A stretch of 64,000 nucleotides of DNA from Areca catechu (Eukaryota > Streptophyta > Magnoliopsida > Arecales > Arecaceae), in contig CM038048.1 in NCBI GenBank assembly GCA_021397845.1, forward strand, positions 27,836,727 through 27,900,726, written 5' to 3'. Positions 11,035 to 21,722 of this stretch are shown here, in pieces. The position numbers and the translations under genes are program-made. A model generated the notes under the pieces. The model ran no database searches, was not told the DNA's origin, and saw nothing but the letters and a program-made list of their open reading frames with translations. Within the stretch, counting starts at the first letter, position 1; the number at the start of each line of letters is the position of its first letter.

Positions 11035-11958
11035 GATCTTCCTCAGGAGTTGGTGTCAGTTTTGGAAGAATTTCGGGATGTTGTACGGAGTGAGCTTCCT
11101 GTGGGTTTGCCACCACTTCGAGATATTCAGCATGAGATTGATCTGATTCCGGGTTCTGTGTTGCCGAATAAGGCTCATTATCTAATGACCCCACAGCAGC
11201 ATGAGGAGCTGAAGAGGAAAGTTCAAGATCTTTTAGACGAAGGCTTTGTACGGGAAAGCATTAGCCCGTGCGCGGTACCAGCACTTTTGGTGCCAAAAAA
11301 GGATGGTTCATGGCATATGTATGTTAACAGCCGGGCAATAAACAGAATTACTGTGAAATATAGATTTTCAATACCGAGGCTGGATGATATGCTAGATCAG
11401 TTGAGTGGTGCCGTGTTCTTTACTAAGATTGATTTGAAAAGTGGGTACCATCAGATCAGAATGAAGCCAGGTGATGAATGGACGACAGCCTTCAAGACAA
11501 AGGAAGGCCTGTATGAATGGTTGGTGATGCCATTCGGGCTATCTAATGCTCCTAGTACGTTCATGTGAGTAATGAACCAGGTTTGTCGTCCATTCCTTAG
11601 TTCTTTTGTTGTTGCATACTTTGATGATATATTGATATACAGTAAGACAGCACAAGAGCATGTTGAGCATGTTTCACAAGTTCTAACAGTATTACGTGAA
11701 AACCAGCTTTTTGCTAACCCAAAGAAGTGTATTTGGATGGTAGACAAATTAATTTTTCTGGGATATGTTGTTACTGGTGATGGAATTCTTCCAGATGAAA
11801 GTAAGGTGCGAGCGATAGTGGACTGGCCAGCACCTACTACTTTGACTGAATTGAGATCCTTTTTGGGTCTTGCGGGTTTTTACAGAAGGTTTGTGAAGAG
11901 GTATAGTGAGATTGCTGCACCCTTAACAGACTTGTTGAAATTAAATCAGTTTGGATAG
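11035..11958 (+). pseudogene. CRM-like reverse transcriptase
   Basis: Classic chromovirus RT motifs are in order: PYRxxP-like start replaced by HYLMTPQQHEELKRKVQDLL (11170-11230), GFVRESISPCAVPALLVPKKD (11245-11300), DLKSGYHQIRM (11430-11465), FKTKEGLYEWLVMPFGLSNA (11490-11550), the catalytic FDDILIYS (11620-11645) and FLGLAGFYRRFVK (11860-11900). The aspartates of the YxDD box are kept (YFDDI). Two in-frame stops break it: TGA at 11566, where relatives have Arg, and TAG at 11956, where relatives have Trp. Confidence 0.9.
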
Positions 11959-12390
11959 AATGACACTGCTCAGGCAGCATTTGATGAGATGAAAGTCAAG
12001 TTGACCCAAGCACCACTGTTGGTTCTTCCAGATTTTGACAAGGTATTCGAAGTGGATTGTGATGCTTCGAAGACTGGGATTGGCGCAGTACTCAGCCAAG
12101 ATGGGAGACCCGTTGCTTTCTACAGTGAGAAGCTTGGAGGTGCCAAACTGTTGTATTCGGTTTATGATTTGGAGCTATACGCCATTGTGAGGTCATTGCA
12201 ACATTGGCGACATTACTTGATCCAGCGAGAATTTGTGCTGTACTCAGATCATCAAGCATTAAAATTTCTACAGGGACAGCATAAGTTGAGCTCCAGACAT
12301 GCAAAATGGGTAAGTACTCTACAGGAGTATACTTTCAGCATCAAGCATAAGTTAGGCACTTTGAACAAAGTAGCAGATGCTTTAAGTAGA
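11959..12390 (+). pseudogene. CRM-like RNase H domain
   Basis: Continues the RT frame. It shows DCDASKTGIGAVLSQDGRPV (about 12055-12112), EKLGGAKLLYSVYDLELYAI with the catalytic Glu, HWRHYL, LYSDHQALKFL and KHKLGTLNKVADALSRR (ending near 12390). The domain itself has no stop; it degrades the RNA strand during reverse transcription. It is flanked by the stop at 11956 and by the integrase deletion. Confidence 0.85.
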
Positions 12391-13308
12391 CGGAGTTTAT
12401 TGATTGGTGCTATGCAAGTATATACCCTTGGGTTTGAAAGCATGAAGGATGATATCCGTGCAGATGAGCATTTCTGGCATGAATTGTGGAAAAAGTTGGG
12501 TACAAAATTAAAATTCAATAGTCCCTATCATCCTCAAAACTTGTTGAGAGCCAATGTGCAAGAATTTAAAAACTGGGATGTATGTTTGCCGAAGATTGAG
12601 TTTGAGTTCAATTCTTCAGTGAACCGTTCTACTGGTTTTGCACCCTTTTAGGTATTGTATGGATTTCTGCCAAGAGGACCACTTGATATTTTACCTGTTG
12701 ATGTGCCAAACAAATCAAGTAAGAAGATAGAAGATCGAGTGGCTGATCTACGTGAGGTGCACGCAACTGTTAAAGCCAATCTAGAGCAAAATTATGCCAA
12801 GTATAAGGCTAAGGCTGATCAGACACGTCGACAGCAGACTTTTGAGGTTGGTGATTTGGTATGGGTCTTCTTGCCAAGAGAACGATATCCATAGGGGGCC
12901 TACACCAAACTCAAACCAAAGAAAATTGGTCCTTGTCAGGTGTTGGAGAAATTTAGTGACAATGCCTACCGAGTTGAATTACCAGACGATGTCCTTATTT
13001 CTGATGTATTCAATATTCGACATCTAACCCCTTATGCAGGTGATAATTCAAGCTTGAGGACAAGATTTTCAAAGGAAGGGGAGAGTGATGCGGATATCGA
13101 GATGAATATTGAACCTGATCAACTGACTCATATATCAGGACAGCCTGGTGATAGTTCGGCGAAGCCCAACCCAGATGTTTCGGTTTAGCTTCCGGCCCAT
13201 GACGATTTGGGGCCGCCAACCTCGCCAGCAGGAAACGTGCGCAGGTCCTGACGCCTTCAAGGGAAGCAAGTTTCAAATCTGACCCATTTTTGGGATGAAA
13301 ATAATTAA
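12391..13308 (+). pseudogene. CRM-like integrase, catalytic core deleted in frame, C-terminus reaching into the 3' LTR
   Basis: After DALSRR the frame runs through LGFESMKDD straight into HFWHELWKKLGTKLKFNSPY (about 12475-12535), skipping the HHCC zinc-binding domain and both catalytic Asp residues. A second small in-frame gap follows HPQ (about 12540), removing the segment that carries the catalytic Glu. The C-terminal part is present: GDLVWVFLP (12850), GAYTKLKPKKIGPCQVLEKF and NIRHLTPYAGDNSS (13015-13050). Coding crosses the polypurine tract and enters the LTR at 13086, with stops at about 13186 and 13249, and would end at 13308. Other stops lie at 12649 and 12892. Both gaps are multiples of three. 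Confidence 0.85.
13071..13085 (+). promoter_or_regulatory. Polypurine tract of the CRM-like element
   Basis: AAAGGAAGGGGAGAG abuts the 3' LTR start. It also encodes the KEGES part of the integrase tail, so the priming site and coding overlap, as in CRM elements. Confidence 0.85.
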
Positions 13309-14098
13309 TTGGGAATTGGGCCGAAGGCCCAATATACTATTAGCACCCGTGAAGTTTCGGATCCGGGAAAAACATCGGAGTCTTTAGTCTTTTTATTATT
13401 ATTATTATTATTTTATTAGTGGCGTGATCTCTTCATTTTTTTTTATATAAAAAAAAAATCCATTTGGAGTTTTCATGCAAGAGTCAACGTGTTGGATTGT
13501 TTACATTAGTGTTTTTTTTTTTATTTTTATTCCCTCCCTGTTAGTCACGTAGGGGACAATTACACCTTTGTATTGTTTTTCTTTAAAACCCAAACCAAAA
13601 ACAACAGCATCGTTTTGCTTTGTGTTTTGATGGGACGTTGATTGTTTGTTTTGGAAAAAAAATATTGCAGCGTGTTGATTGTTTTGGAATATACAATTGG
13701 ACATTGTGAGTTTTTTTGGGCATCATCTTTCCGTGGAAGGCCACCGGCTTCCTTCCTTTTCCCCCTTGCGCACACCAGGCCAAAAGTCCGGTTGGGAGAA
13801 GACGATTCCATGAGGAACCTCTTTCTTTCGTTCCTAGTTCCTGATTAAAAAAAAAAAAAATAGGGACTCACGGTGAGAAACCCATCGTTCGTCCCTTCCA
13901 ATCTTGATGACCTGGATTGAAATCCGGTAGAGGGCTTCCAACATGAGGAATCACGCGGCCCTTCCAGTGCTTGATCATTTCAGGTTTCAAAGGATCTTCC
14001 CCATCTTGCTCAATCCTAGCATCCAAGAATTCCCAGAACCCGTTCTCCCTGAATCGGGATTTTGGTCGCTGCAGGCGTTTGACAACCGCCCTGCACCA
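13086..14098 (+). repeat. 3' LTR of the CRM-like element
   Basis: It aligns end to end with 8232-9248, differing mainly by C/T and G/A changes and by lengths of T and A runs. The LTR-borne coding segment has a TAG where the 5' LTR has a Gln codon and a TGA where it has Arg. It ends GCACCA at 14098, followed by the target duplication ctaac. Confidence 0.9.
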
Positions 14099-14103
14099 CT
14101 AAC

Positions 14104-14569
14104 CCAAAAAAAGTGGTCTTCTGGTGAACTCTTGGGCCTCGGATAATGTCTCCGATGGTGTTGACGATGGCATGAGGTGGCGAGGGATAGCTTCGATGGC
14201 CGACGGCTTAAAATGAAGGAGTTGGTCCATGAAACGGGTTTGTGGACCGGCTATAATGGCTGCCGGTGGACCAGCCCTTATTTCATAGACCTAGTAGCCG
14301 GTCCACCATGGACCGGCTATTTTAAAATGCCATGGACTGGCTACTTTAAAATGCATGCTATTTCTTTAATAGATTTTAAACTTCAATTCCGAGGCTGTTT
14401 GAACTCCGATTTGAGTGCCGTCTATATTGTTGGACTTCAAAAATCAAGTTCTTCTAATCCATAGACTCCTTTTATATAAAATAATGATAAAAAATATCAA
14501 TTATTAATAAATATAGATTAATTAATATTTACTTTAATGGTTAAATTGGGATAATTAATAGGCTTATCA
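14104..14569 (-). repeat. 5' LTR of Athila-like copy 1, outer part (after CRM insertion)
   Basis: Continues the LTR broken at 8231. It matches the fragment at 2813-3172 and ends CTTATCA (TGATAAG in element sense). A perfect 11 bp inverted repeat with a 3-base spacer, tagccggtcca/tggaccggcta, lies at 14295-14319, and related 'ccatggaccgg' copies surround it. The bases after the LTR, tcatg, would be the target duplication. Confidence 0.75.
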
Positions 14570-15437
14570 TCATGTCTTGGACTTAAGATAAATCACATGC
14601 TTCTAATAAGTAATTGATTAAACAATCTAGATAATTTTTGAAACACTAAGGGATAAAATATCGTAGACTCAAGTAAAAAGGTAAGTAAGAATAAAATTAA
14701 TTTTTGACTAATTCTAATCCTTTTATTCATATCAAAGAAGAATCTACTTCTTAGGTATCTGTAGATATTGATAAATCAAAGTTTTCTTTATAAAAATTAA
14801 AAAAAGAAACAGATAATAAAAATTAGGTTCTAAAATTTGTTCCATCGAATAATCGAGTCTCTTCATCTAAGTAAGTATTGAGTCTCATGTTAAAAAATAG
14901 AGATATGAAAATACTTTGCTACATAGCCAACTTTGATATATAGCCTTTCCGACTCAAGCCAGTAAGCCAAGGATGTTCTACACCTAGTGCCCTAAGGCCA
15001 ACTAGTTTGGGTGACATTGGTCGAAAAATTATTACAAGGGTCTTGATAGAAAGCTTAAAAGGTCAAGGCATTGCATAGTTTATTTTTAAAAAGTTAAAAA
15101 ATGTGTAATAATAAGAGGACCATGTACCAAAAAAATATCTCACCACTCCTTAGAAGTAAAAGATTTAGAAATAATAATAGGAGTTGGTCAAGAGCTATCT
15201 TGGAAAAATGAGGAGTTTGCATTTAACCAATTTACTAGAAGCTATTAATATCCCAATAACCTGTTTCATCTACTATCTAATAGAAAGTCTTCTACTTAAA
15301 AGGAGGGTGTGAGAAAAATCTTTGGGTCCAAGCAAACTTATATATGGTATTAAAAACTTTTGGTAGCCCTTTCAATTATTTTCTAATAAGCAATTCGCAA
15401 AGTATCTTTTATTCTTACTCGAGGATGAGTAAGACTC

Positions 15438-15450
15438 AAGTTGGGGGATA
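15438..15450 (+). promoter_or_regulatory. Polypurine tract of Athila-like copy 2
   Basis: AAGTTGGGGGATA lies immediately before the LTR start. It is the same form as the tract of copy 1 on the opposite strand. Confidence 0.65.
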
Positions 15451-16594
15451 AGATAAATGCATAAATCTAGCCATATAAGCATTAATTTATAGATCAAATT
15501 ATCTTTATTTTTTAGAATTAATATTTTTTATTGTATTTTGCAGAAAAGAGGTGAACCATAATAAATAGTTTGATCAACATGCCTGAATGATACAAATTAG
15601 AGTCTAAATGATGAATAATTGGAGCCTAAAATCCATTTTAAAGGAAATAAAGCCTTTGTTAGGTTTTGAAAAATATATTTTTTATTTAAATCCAAGCTTT
15701 GTTAATAGCTTAGGAGTTAAAATTTCTTTTGTATCAAAAATTTTTAGCAATAAAATTAGTTTCTTGCAATTTAATCTATGCAATTTTTTCTTTCTACAAT
15801 TAGGTTAGTTTGATTTCTTGTAATTTAATTGTCTACAATCTTGTAATTCCTACAATTAGGTTAGTTTAATTTTCTTGCTCTTTCCATAATTTAAATTCTA
15901 GTAAGTAGTGTAAATTTTATTTTTATGTTTTCAAAAATTTTAGGGCTTCTTTTAAAATCATGTCTAGTTAAGCAATCCTTCTAGGGTTTGCAATGAAGAT
16001 AGACCAAAATTAGAAGCCCCTTCTTTTGGATTTCTTTTTGATCTTTTAATTTCTTGGACTCATCTTCTTTTAACCTTTTTGCCAAGAGCCTTAATGGGCT
16101 ATCATTGGGTTTTAACCCCTTCATAGTTCATACTTAATTAGGTACAAGAAAGGTAATAGGTAGAAGGCTCATAGTCTATTAAATCCTTTCTTCTTTTTCC
16201 TGTGAAAATACTTGTTGGATTATTGTTGGATCAAAGTCCCTTCATAGTCTATACTTGGGTAACACAAGAGAAGTAGTTGAAAAGAGAGTCTTTTAATTAG
16301 GGTTCATTCTTGTTCATGCATTACACCTTAATTAAAGGATATCGTAAGAGAAACCATAGAAAGATCTCTAAATCTTTGGTCTAGTGGATTCAAAGATCTT
16401 AGATCTTTTAAATTATTTATTTTTAAATATTATTATTTTAGTAGCATTGAGCAAATAATCTCTCTCCCTCTTTGTTAAAGCTCACTTGAGCAAGAATTTG
16501 AATACAATTCAAACATCTAATTCCTCATGGAATAGACTCGTACTCGCTAGACATGCTACCCTACATACTATGTGCTTGTAGTTGAATTCAAGAT
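15451..16594 (+). repeat. 3' LTR of Athila-like copy 2, end not resolved
   Basis: Starts near 'agataaatgcataaatc', with the expected TG apparently mutated. It contains two copies of a 'cttcatagt(t/c)(c/t)ata' phrase (about 16115 and 16240) and ends in 'actcgtactcgctagacatg' near 16545-16560, which resembles an Athila LTR end. The true end is uncertain because a solo LTR begins at 16595. Confidence 0.5.
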
Positions 16595-18168
16595 TGATAG
16601 GATTGCGATGTTATCGTTAAGACACCGTGACTATCAGTTTAACTAACCAACTTTTAAATTAAATTAAAAACATGTAGAAAGGATGAGTCAGGTCGAATCC
16701 ACAGGGAAAGCAGTGTTTAGAATAGTTTGAAATCTTTGATTTTAAGAGGAAAGGAAAAAATATTTTGAAGTTGAAAAATAAAATTAAAAGTGTAAAAGAA
16801 TTTGAAGAACAAGAATTTAAATGTGGACACATTAGATCTACTAGTCAGATCTTAGCATTTATTTGCAATAAAAATAACTAACAGAAATTTAAATGGCATA
16901 AAAATAAACTTTGCATTAATTAAAATCTAATTACAAGGAATTGACAATAACAATAAAATAAGCTATAAAAAATGATAACAAAGAATTCAAAGTTGATTGG
17001 CGCAGCCTCGTCAAGAAGTTGGTCAATGTCACTTCACCTCCTTCCATCATACTCCATGGAGTGAACTGGGCTTCCTCTTCTTCTTTCTCTTTGGATCTTC
17101 ATCTGGATATTGGTGTAGGTGAAAAGATAGCATAGAGGACAAAGCTTCTCCTCTAAGAAACCTTGCTCTTAGAGGCCAACCCATAACCCAAAGCTAAGCC
17201 ATCTATCCTATACCGTACTTCTCTCTCTAAGATGATTTCCTTTTAGCCTAGGGGTTCTTTAAATAAAGCTCATCTAGGACTTCCTCCTGGTTAGATTTGG
17301 AGTCAATCGGGCTCAAGATCAGCTAGATATCACACAGGAAATTCTTAGCCATCCAATGTGTTATGTGATGAATTGAGGTAGCTCCTTCCTTCTCGGGCAA
17401 ATAGAGTACCATCCGGACTCATCGAATCCCTGATCTTCTTCCCAATTGGACTCCACTGCTCTTCTCCCACTCCATGGCAGTGGCGAGACCAGTGAATAGC
17501 GGTGGTGCTCGGTGAACGATGGTGGTCCTCAGTAGTGGACATAGTGGTAGGGAGACTGAACAACAGAGAAAATGGGAAGGGGATGACTGATTGTGGACTT
17601 GGCGGTATGACTGAAGGAAGGTCAACGATGAGGGATGGTGGTCAACGGTAAGGGTGATGACTTCTGGCATGGTGAGCTGGTGATGGGGTAGTGGACAAGT
17701 AACACCTCAGACTGGAGGAAGGAGAAGTGGAGAAAACCATGGGGATCGGTGATTGATGGTGGCTTTTAGTGCTTCTTCAGGCGGAGGAGGTGGTGCTGGT
17801 GGTCCTGGTGGTGAAGGGATGGCATCTTGGGTGGCAGATCGATGAAAAGCTCTCCATGGTCCATAGCTTAGAGCCATGGACCACAAGCCATGGTATCCTG
17901 TGGACCAGGCGAGCCTCCGTAAACCAACCATGGACTGGCTACTTTAAAAGCTATGCAATAAAATGATGTTTTATTTTTTTCTTGATTATGGACTCATTTG
18001 AACTCTGATTCGCATGTTGTTTGTACTATTGAACTTCAAAAATCAAGCTCTTTCAATCTATGGGCTTCTTTTCTATAAAACATTAATAATAAATATTAAT
18101 TTTTAATAAATATTAATTAATTAATCTTTATTTTAATGGTTAAATTAGGATAATTAATAGACTTATCA
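16595..18168 (-). repeat. Solo LTR, Athila/Tat-like family
   Basis: 1574 bp starting TGATAGGATTGCG and ending ACTTATCA, homologous over its length to 25683-27116. The five bases on the left (aagat, 16590-16594) and right (aagac, 18169-18173) match at four of five, consistent with a target duplication. No polypurine tract precedes it in either sense. Orientation is set by similarity to the LTRs of copy 1. It contains 'ttctttaaataaagctc' (17255-17271), a TATA-like box in minus sense, and a GC-rich GGTGG-type stretch giving spurious frames. It could instead be the 3' LTR of the adjoining Tat-like element, but the missing purine tract argues against that. Confidence 0.65.
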
Positions 18169-18173
18169 AAGAC

Positions 18174-19164
18174 ACATCAAATTACATCATTGATGTAAAG
18201 AGTTCCAGGGTCTTAGGATCAGAGTCCCATTAAGGTGTTTCAGGAAATAAGTGCCAGGTCAGACCACCCCATCTACTTCGTATGGGCCTTTCTAGTTTGG
18301 TTATAGCTTTCTTTGCTCAGTAGATCGTAAAACATTAGCTTGCTGAAAAACTAGGTCTCCCATTTTGAACTCCTTGGCTTTGACTCGGGCATTATAGTAT
18401 CTAGCCATCCACTACCAATTGGAAGCCATCCTCACTATAGTATGCTCCCTGTGTTCCTTAAGCAAGTCCAGGTTCGCTCAGACTCTGTATCTTTATTATA
18501 TTCTTTGACTCTAAATAAAAGAGCATGATTCCCATCGGAATGACAACTATTCCGAACACAAGGCTAAAGAAGTTTCTCTGGTCGAGATTCTCTAGGTGGT
18601 TCGATAAGCCTATCGTACATGGTGAAGTTATCCACCCAATATCCCTTAGCCTGATCGAGCCAAGCTTTTAAACCATATAGAAGAGTTCTATTAGTTACTT
18701 TAGCTTTGCCATTGGCTTAATGGTGTCCCATCGAGGTAAATCATTGAGCAATGCTATACTCCTGGTAGAACTCTTGAAATTTGGCACCATTGAACTGGCA
18801 TCCAGTGTCACTGATGATCACCTAGGGAATACTGTATAAGCAGATAATGGATCTCCATACAAATCTTTCATTCGGGTCTTAGTAATATAATCTAGAGGTT
18901 CAGCTTCAACCCACTTGATGAAATAATCAATAGCCATCAGCAAGAACTTGCATTACCTGTTAGCTTGAGGAAATGGGTTGAGAATATCCATCTCCCACTA
19001 GGCAAAAGGCCATGGTCAATAATTGGGGTCAAGTTCTAATGCTGGATGTCCATATTCTTCTAGTAGTGATTGCATTTTCATACAAATTTAGCCACATGCT
19101 GATGCATAGTGGGCCAGTAGTAGCCCTGCCAAGTATTTTGAAAGCTAAAGACCTGCCACCCAAG
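18174..19164 (-). pseudogene. Tat-like integrase, core and C-terminus
   Basis: On the minus strand the segment near 18950-18880 reads DYFIKWVEAEPLDYIT, the integrase core around the first catalytic Asp. The end near 18300-18190 reads GPYEVDGVV, a stop, then PGTYFLKHLNGTLILRPWNS, the chromo-like C-terminal end typical of Tat elements. Near 19160 the text LGG RSLAFKI continues the zinc-binding region from 21534 across the inserted LTR. Several stops and at least one frameshift lie between these blocks. Confidence 0.75.
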
Positions 19165-21533
19165 TATTAGATGATGCCCTAGAAGCCATTCTAGATGTCA
19201 CATATTTTAATTCTAGAATATAAAATTATATTTAATAATTAAAATTATGCTATTTTTTTTACATGTTGTATCATATATCATCCAAGAAATTAATGGACAA
19301 TGACATATATTATCAAGAGTTGAGAATTTGAGATATGTGTCATTATAAATTAATTTCTAAATGCTCCTGATCATAGAATATCATGAGGACGGTGATTGGT
19401 CTAATTAGATCAATGCACATATCACTTTTCTTTAGGGTGGACAAGTCTCGAGTCTATAGTATGAGGATATTGGAGCAAGAGTACAGGTGATTATAAGAGA
19501 ACAATGATACCGAGCATGACCAACATAAGAGTCACATGGATGTCGACTAACTTGTTAGTGACTTTCTCGATGCTATAGTTATGTGAGTAGTTATTTAACC
19601 TGTGGTGCCTCTGCTATTCACAGTGGGGTTGCTGTAGTTTGATAACATAAAACATTGGTCCTAGCTATTCAAGCCCTTAAGGTATTCGTTAGCTATAGTA
19701 GGTTCATTATAGGAGTGGGAGTACACTTATAGGAGATTTATCAGCCTTAGTAGTTAAGATATAGTCCTATGCAATTTAAGAAGCTAGTCTTATAGACCGT
19801 GGCCATGGCAATGTGAATGATGAAAAAGAGTTTCCATGAATCTTTATAATTTGGACTTATGATGATTGAATCATGGATATGAAAGATGATTAGGGTTTGG
19901 TGAGCTTCCATGACTTACATCTTGTCAGGACTCTCGATAGAAGAATTCAATCACATGATAACTATATATAGGGATTTACTTTCTATTCTACTAGGTTGCC
20001 ACTATATGCTACTAGGCATCATTAGTAGATTATGGAAACTTGATAGGATCATTTTAGATCAACGATATTTGATGAAATGAGCTGAAATTGTTCTGGTTCA
20101 TCGAAAAGAGTTTCGATGATAATATGATGTAGATCATGGTATGTGTCACTACGAGATAGAATGAAACCTGAGGGGTCACACATAATAAGAACTTGACCTG
20201 ATCATGCAGTTGGATCAATATATATAAGAGTAACATATTTAGAACTTGCTAATTTTGGCACCTACTATTTTTGGCACCTTCTAATTTTGGCACCTACTAA
20301 TTTTGGCACCTATTAATTATTACACAAGGTACATCATTGCAAGAGTTGCAACAAAACTAGGCTAATTAGGTTTAATAATTCAAGTTAAACTTGAATTCTA
20401 ACTCTAATTGGATTAGGGTTGATAGCCTTTTGAATTTGGTTCAAATCGGGTTCGAGTCGGATTCCAAATTGATCCAATTTGAGCTAGGAAGCCAGAGTCC
20501 CAGTCTATTGGGACTCTCTCCCCTATCTGCCTCATTTTGAGTTGAGTTGAGAAGAGGGGATGCTAATATAGCACCCCTCTTCTCTTGACACGCTTGAAGA
20601 GAAGAGAAACACCAATAGTTGGTGCCTCTCTTTCTCACCTGGGATTCTCTCTCTTTTGGATAAAGTCTATCCTAACTAAATATTCTAATCTAATTGGATT
20701 TTCATTTAGGATTAAGTTTTATCAACTTTGGGGCATGGGAATATTTTATGTGATGAGATATTTTTCAGAAGAAAGAGTAGCTTTACATTTGGTCTCATGT
20801 GTTCTTTCCTCCATGCCAACTTCATTCCTATTTGAATGGGATTCAAAAGATAAGATAAGATCTTATCTTAAGGAGGAGTATGGTACATGGAGATTAGATG
20901 GGCATGAGATGGAGTGTGAATGATGGGGGTGTGCGACAAAAAATAATGGTGAGAAAGGGATTAACGCTACATAAGGAAAAGTGTTTCTTTTCTTATGGTG
21001 CGACATTCTTCTACCAACCCCTCCTTTCCTTTAGAGTTCTTCATGCCAAAACTAGAGATTAAAGAGAGGGATTAAGGGAGAAAAGAGAAAATAAGGTTTA
21101 TTCCTTGTAGGCTTCCATTTTCCCTTGAATCAATGCAAAGAGTTTGTGCAGAGATTCTAGGGCTCTTTTTCTTCTTGAAGAAGGCTACGATCTAACCATC
21201 AAAGCAAGGCGTACAAGGTGCTAGTAGTCTAGGGACCTCGATGCTTCGATCAAGTCATTTTTGTATAGATACTAGTAGAGGTCGAGCATGTGTGTAGCTC
21301 TAGCAGAACCTAGGACATCCATTAAATCCAATTCGTCAACAAAGATGGAGCAGCACAATAGGTAAGTAGATTCGATCTACTTGTCTTTTAATTTATAGAT
21401 TTATATCATGCTAATGACATGATTTTGATTTTGCATCTAGATTAGGTTTTCTTTTCCATTTCTATTTATTTTATTTGATTAAAAATTTAGAAACCTATGC
21501 ATGCTGCCCTAAGATCGTCAGATGATTCCTTCA
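19165..21533 (+). repeat. Solo LTR, Angela-like copia family
   Basis: 2369 bp starting 'tattagatgatgccctagaa' (TG mutated to TA) and ending 'gattccttca'. It is flanked by a perfect 5 bp target duplication CCAAG (19160-19164 and 21534-21538). It aligns with the LTR at 27469-41737. Removing it rejoins Tat integrase at a His-Leu-Gly-Gly stretch. It holds a TATA-like tatatataag near 20218 and a short tandem array at 20238-20328. No internal element sequence remains, so unequal recombination between the two LTRs is the likely origin. Confidence 0.85.
20238..20328 (+). repeat. Tandem repeat, unit about 17-18 bp, in Angela-like LTR
   Basis: The unit 'ttttggcacctactaa' occurs about five times with small changes, between the TATA-like box and the downstream LTR. 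The homologous LTR has a longer, more diverged version at 28528-28672. Confidence 0.8.
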
Positions 21534-21722
21534 CCAAGTGACTTCCATAGACCCCTTTATGAACTTCCATTAATATATAGTCTACCTTGGATGGGTGCAA
21601 GTACTTTAGTAGAGGTAGGGAGTATGAGTGTTTATATAGCTTGTCATCATATATTATGTAATGAGGGACTTGGCATTTTATTTTCCAAGCCACTTTTCGA
21701 TCTAAGAGTAGTTTGCTATACT
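21534..21722 (-). pseudogene. Tat-like integrase, zinc-binding N-terminal part
   Basis: The minus-strand frame beginning at 21693 reads DKLYKHSYSLPLLKYL and then VHKGVYGSHL, the start of the HHCC domain (the His of HxGVxGxH is present). It stops at the solo LTR boundary; the remaining residues of that frame (to 21487) are encoded by the inserted LTR. Confidence 0.75.

Larger units (their letters stand above)
8232..14098 (+). mobile_element. CRM-like Ty3-gypsy element, full length but non-autonomous
   Basis: A 5.87 kb element bounded by LTRs of 1017 and 1013 bp that start TGATGCGGA and end ACACCA or GCACCA. It is flanked by a perfect 5 bp target duplication CTAAC (8227-8231 and 14099-14103). 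It has a tRNA-Met type PBS, a single gag-pol frame, a polypurine tract inside the coding region, and coding that runs into the 3' LTR, an arrangement typical of centromeric CRM chromoviruses. The first 325 bp or so of the two LTRs differ at about eleven sites, mostly transitions, so it is younger than its surroundings. The integrase catalytic core is deleted. The alternative is another chromovirus such as Tekay or Reina, but coding that overlaps the LTR favours CRM. Confidence 0.85.
2813..14569 (-). mobile_element. Athila-like Ty3-gypsy element (copy 1), internally deleted, host of a CRM insertion
   Basis: A minus-strand LTR element. Its 3' LTR is a fragment at 2813-3172, and its 5' LTR is 7233-8231 continued at 14104-14569 after the CRM insertion. 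Between them lie a polypurine tract, a long non-coding 3' region, a vestige of pol, gag, and a PBS like the tRNA-Asp type used by Athila elements. LTR ends read TGAT...ATCA. The internal region is only about 4 kb, so most of reverse transcriptase, RNase H and integrase is missing. The right flank after the 5' LTR is 'tcatg'. The matching left duplication cannot be tested because the 3' LTR is truncated against the GC-rich block. Confidence 0.75.
14570..16594 (+). mobile_element. 3' end of a plus-strand Athila-like element (copy 2)
   Basis: AT-rich DNA without coding frames leads to 'actcgaggatgagtaagactc' and then a GTTGGGGG tract, the usual end of Athila internal regions, followed by an LTR start resembling TGATAAATGCATAAATC. 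Everything upstream of 14570 is replaced by copy 1, which probably inserted into this 3' region. Only the non-coding tail and part of one LTR remain. Confidence 0.6.

Noticed and set aside
13560..13848. Frames on both strands in the CRM 3' LTR and matching ones at 8691-9051
   Set aside because: They lie in U3/R/U5 sequence outside the polyprotein and overlap one another on opposite strands; apparent conservation simply reflects LTR identity.
17345..17931. Minus-strand frames rich in Pro, Ser and His inside the solo LTR
   Set aside because: Low-complexity product of GGTGG-type LTR sequence; frames differ between homologous LTRs.
20585..20923. 112-codon plus-strand frame in the Angela-like solo LTR
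   Set aside because: No domain, and the homologous LTR at 40388-41737 does not keep it.
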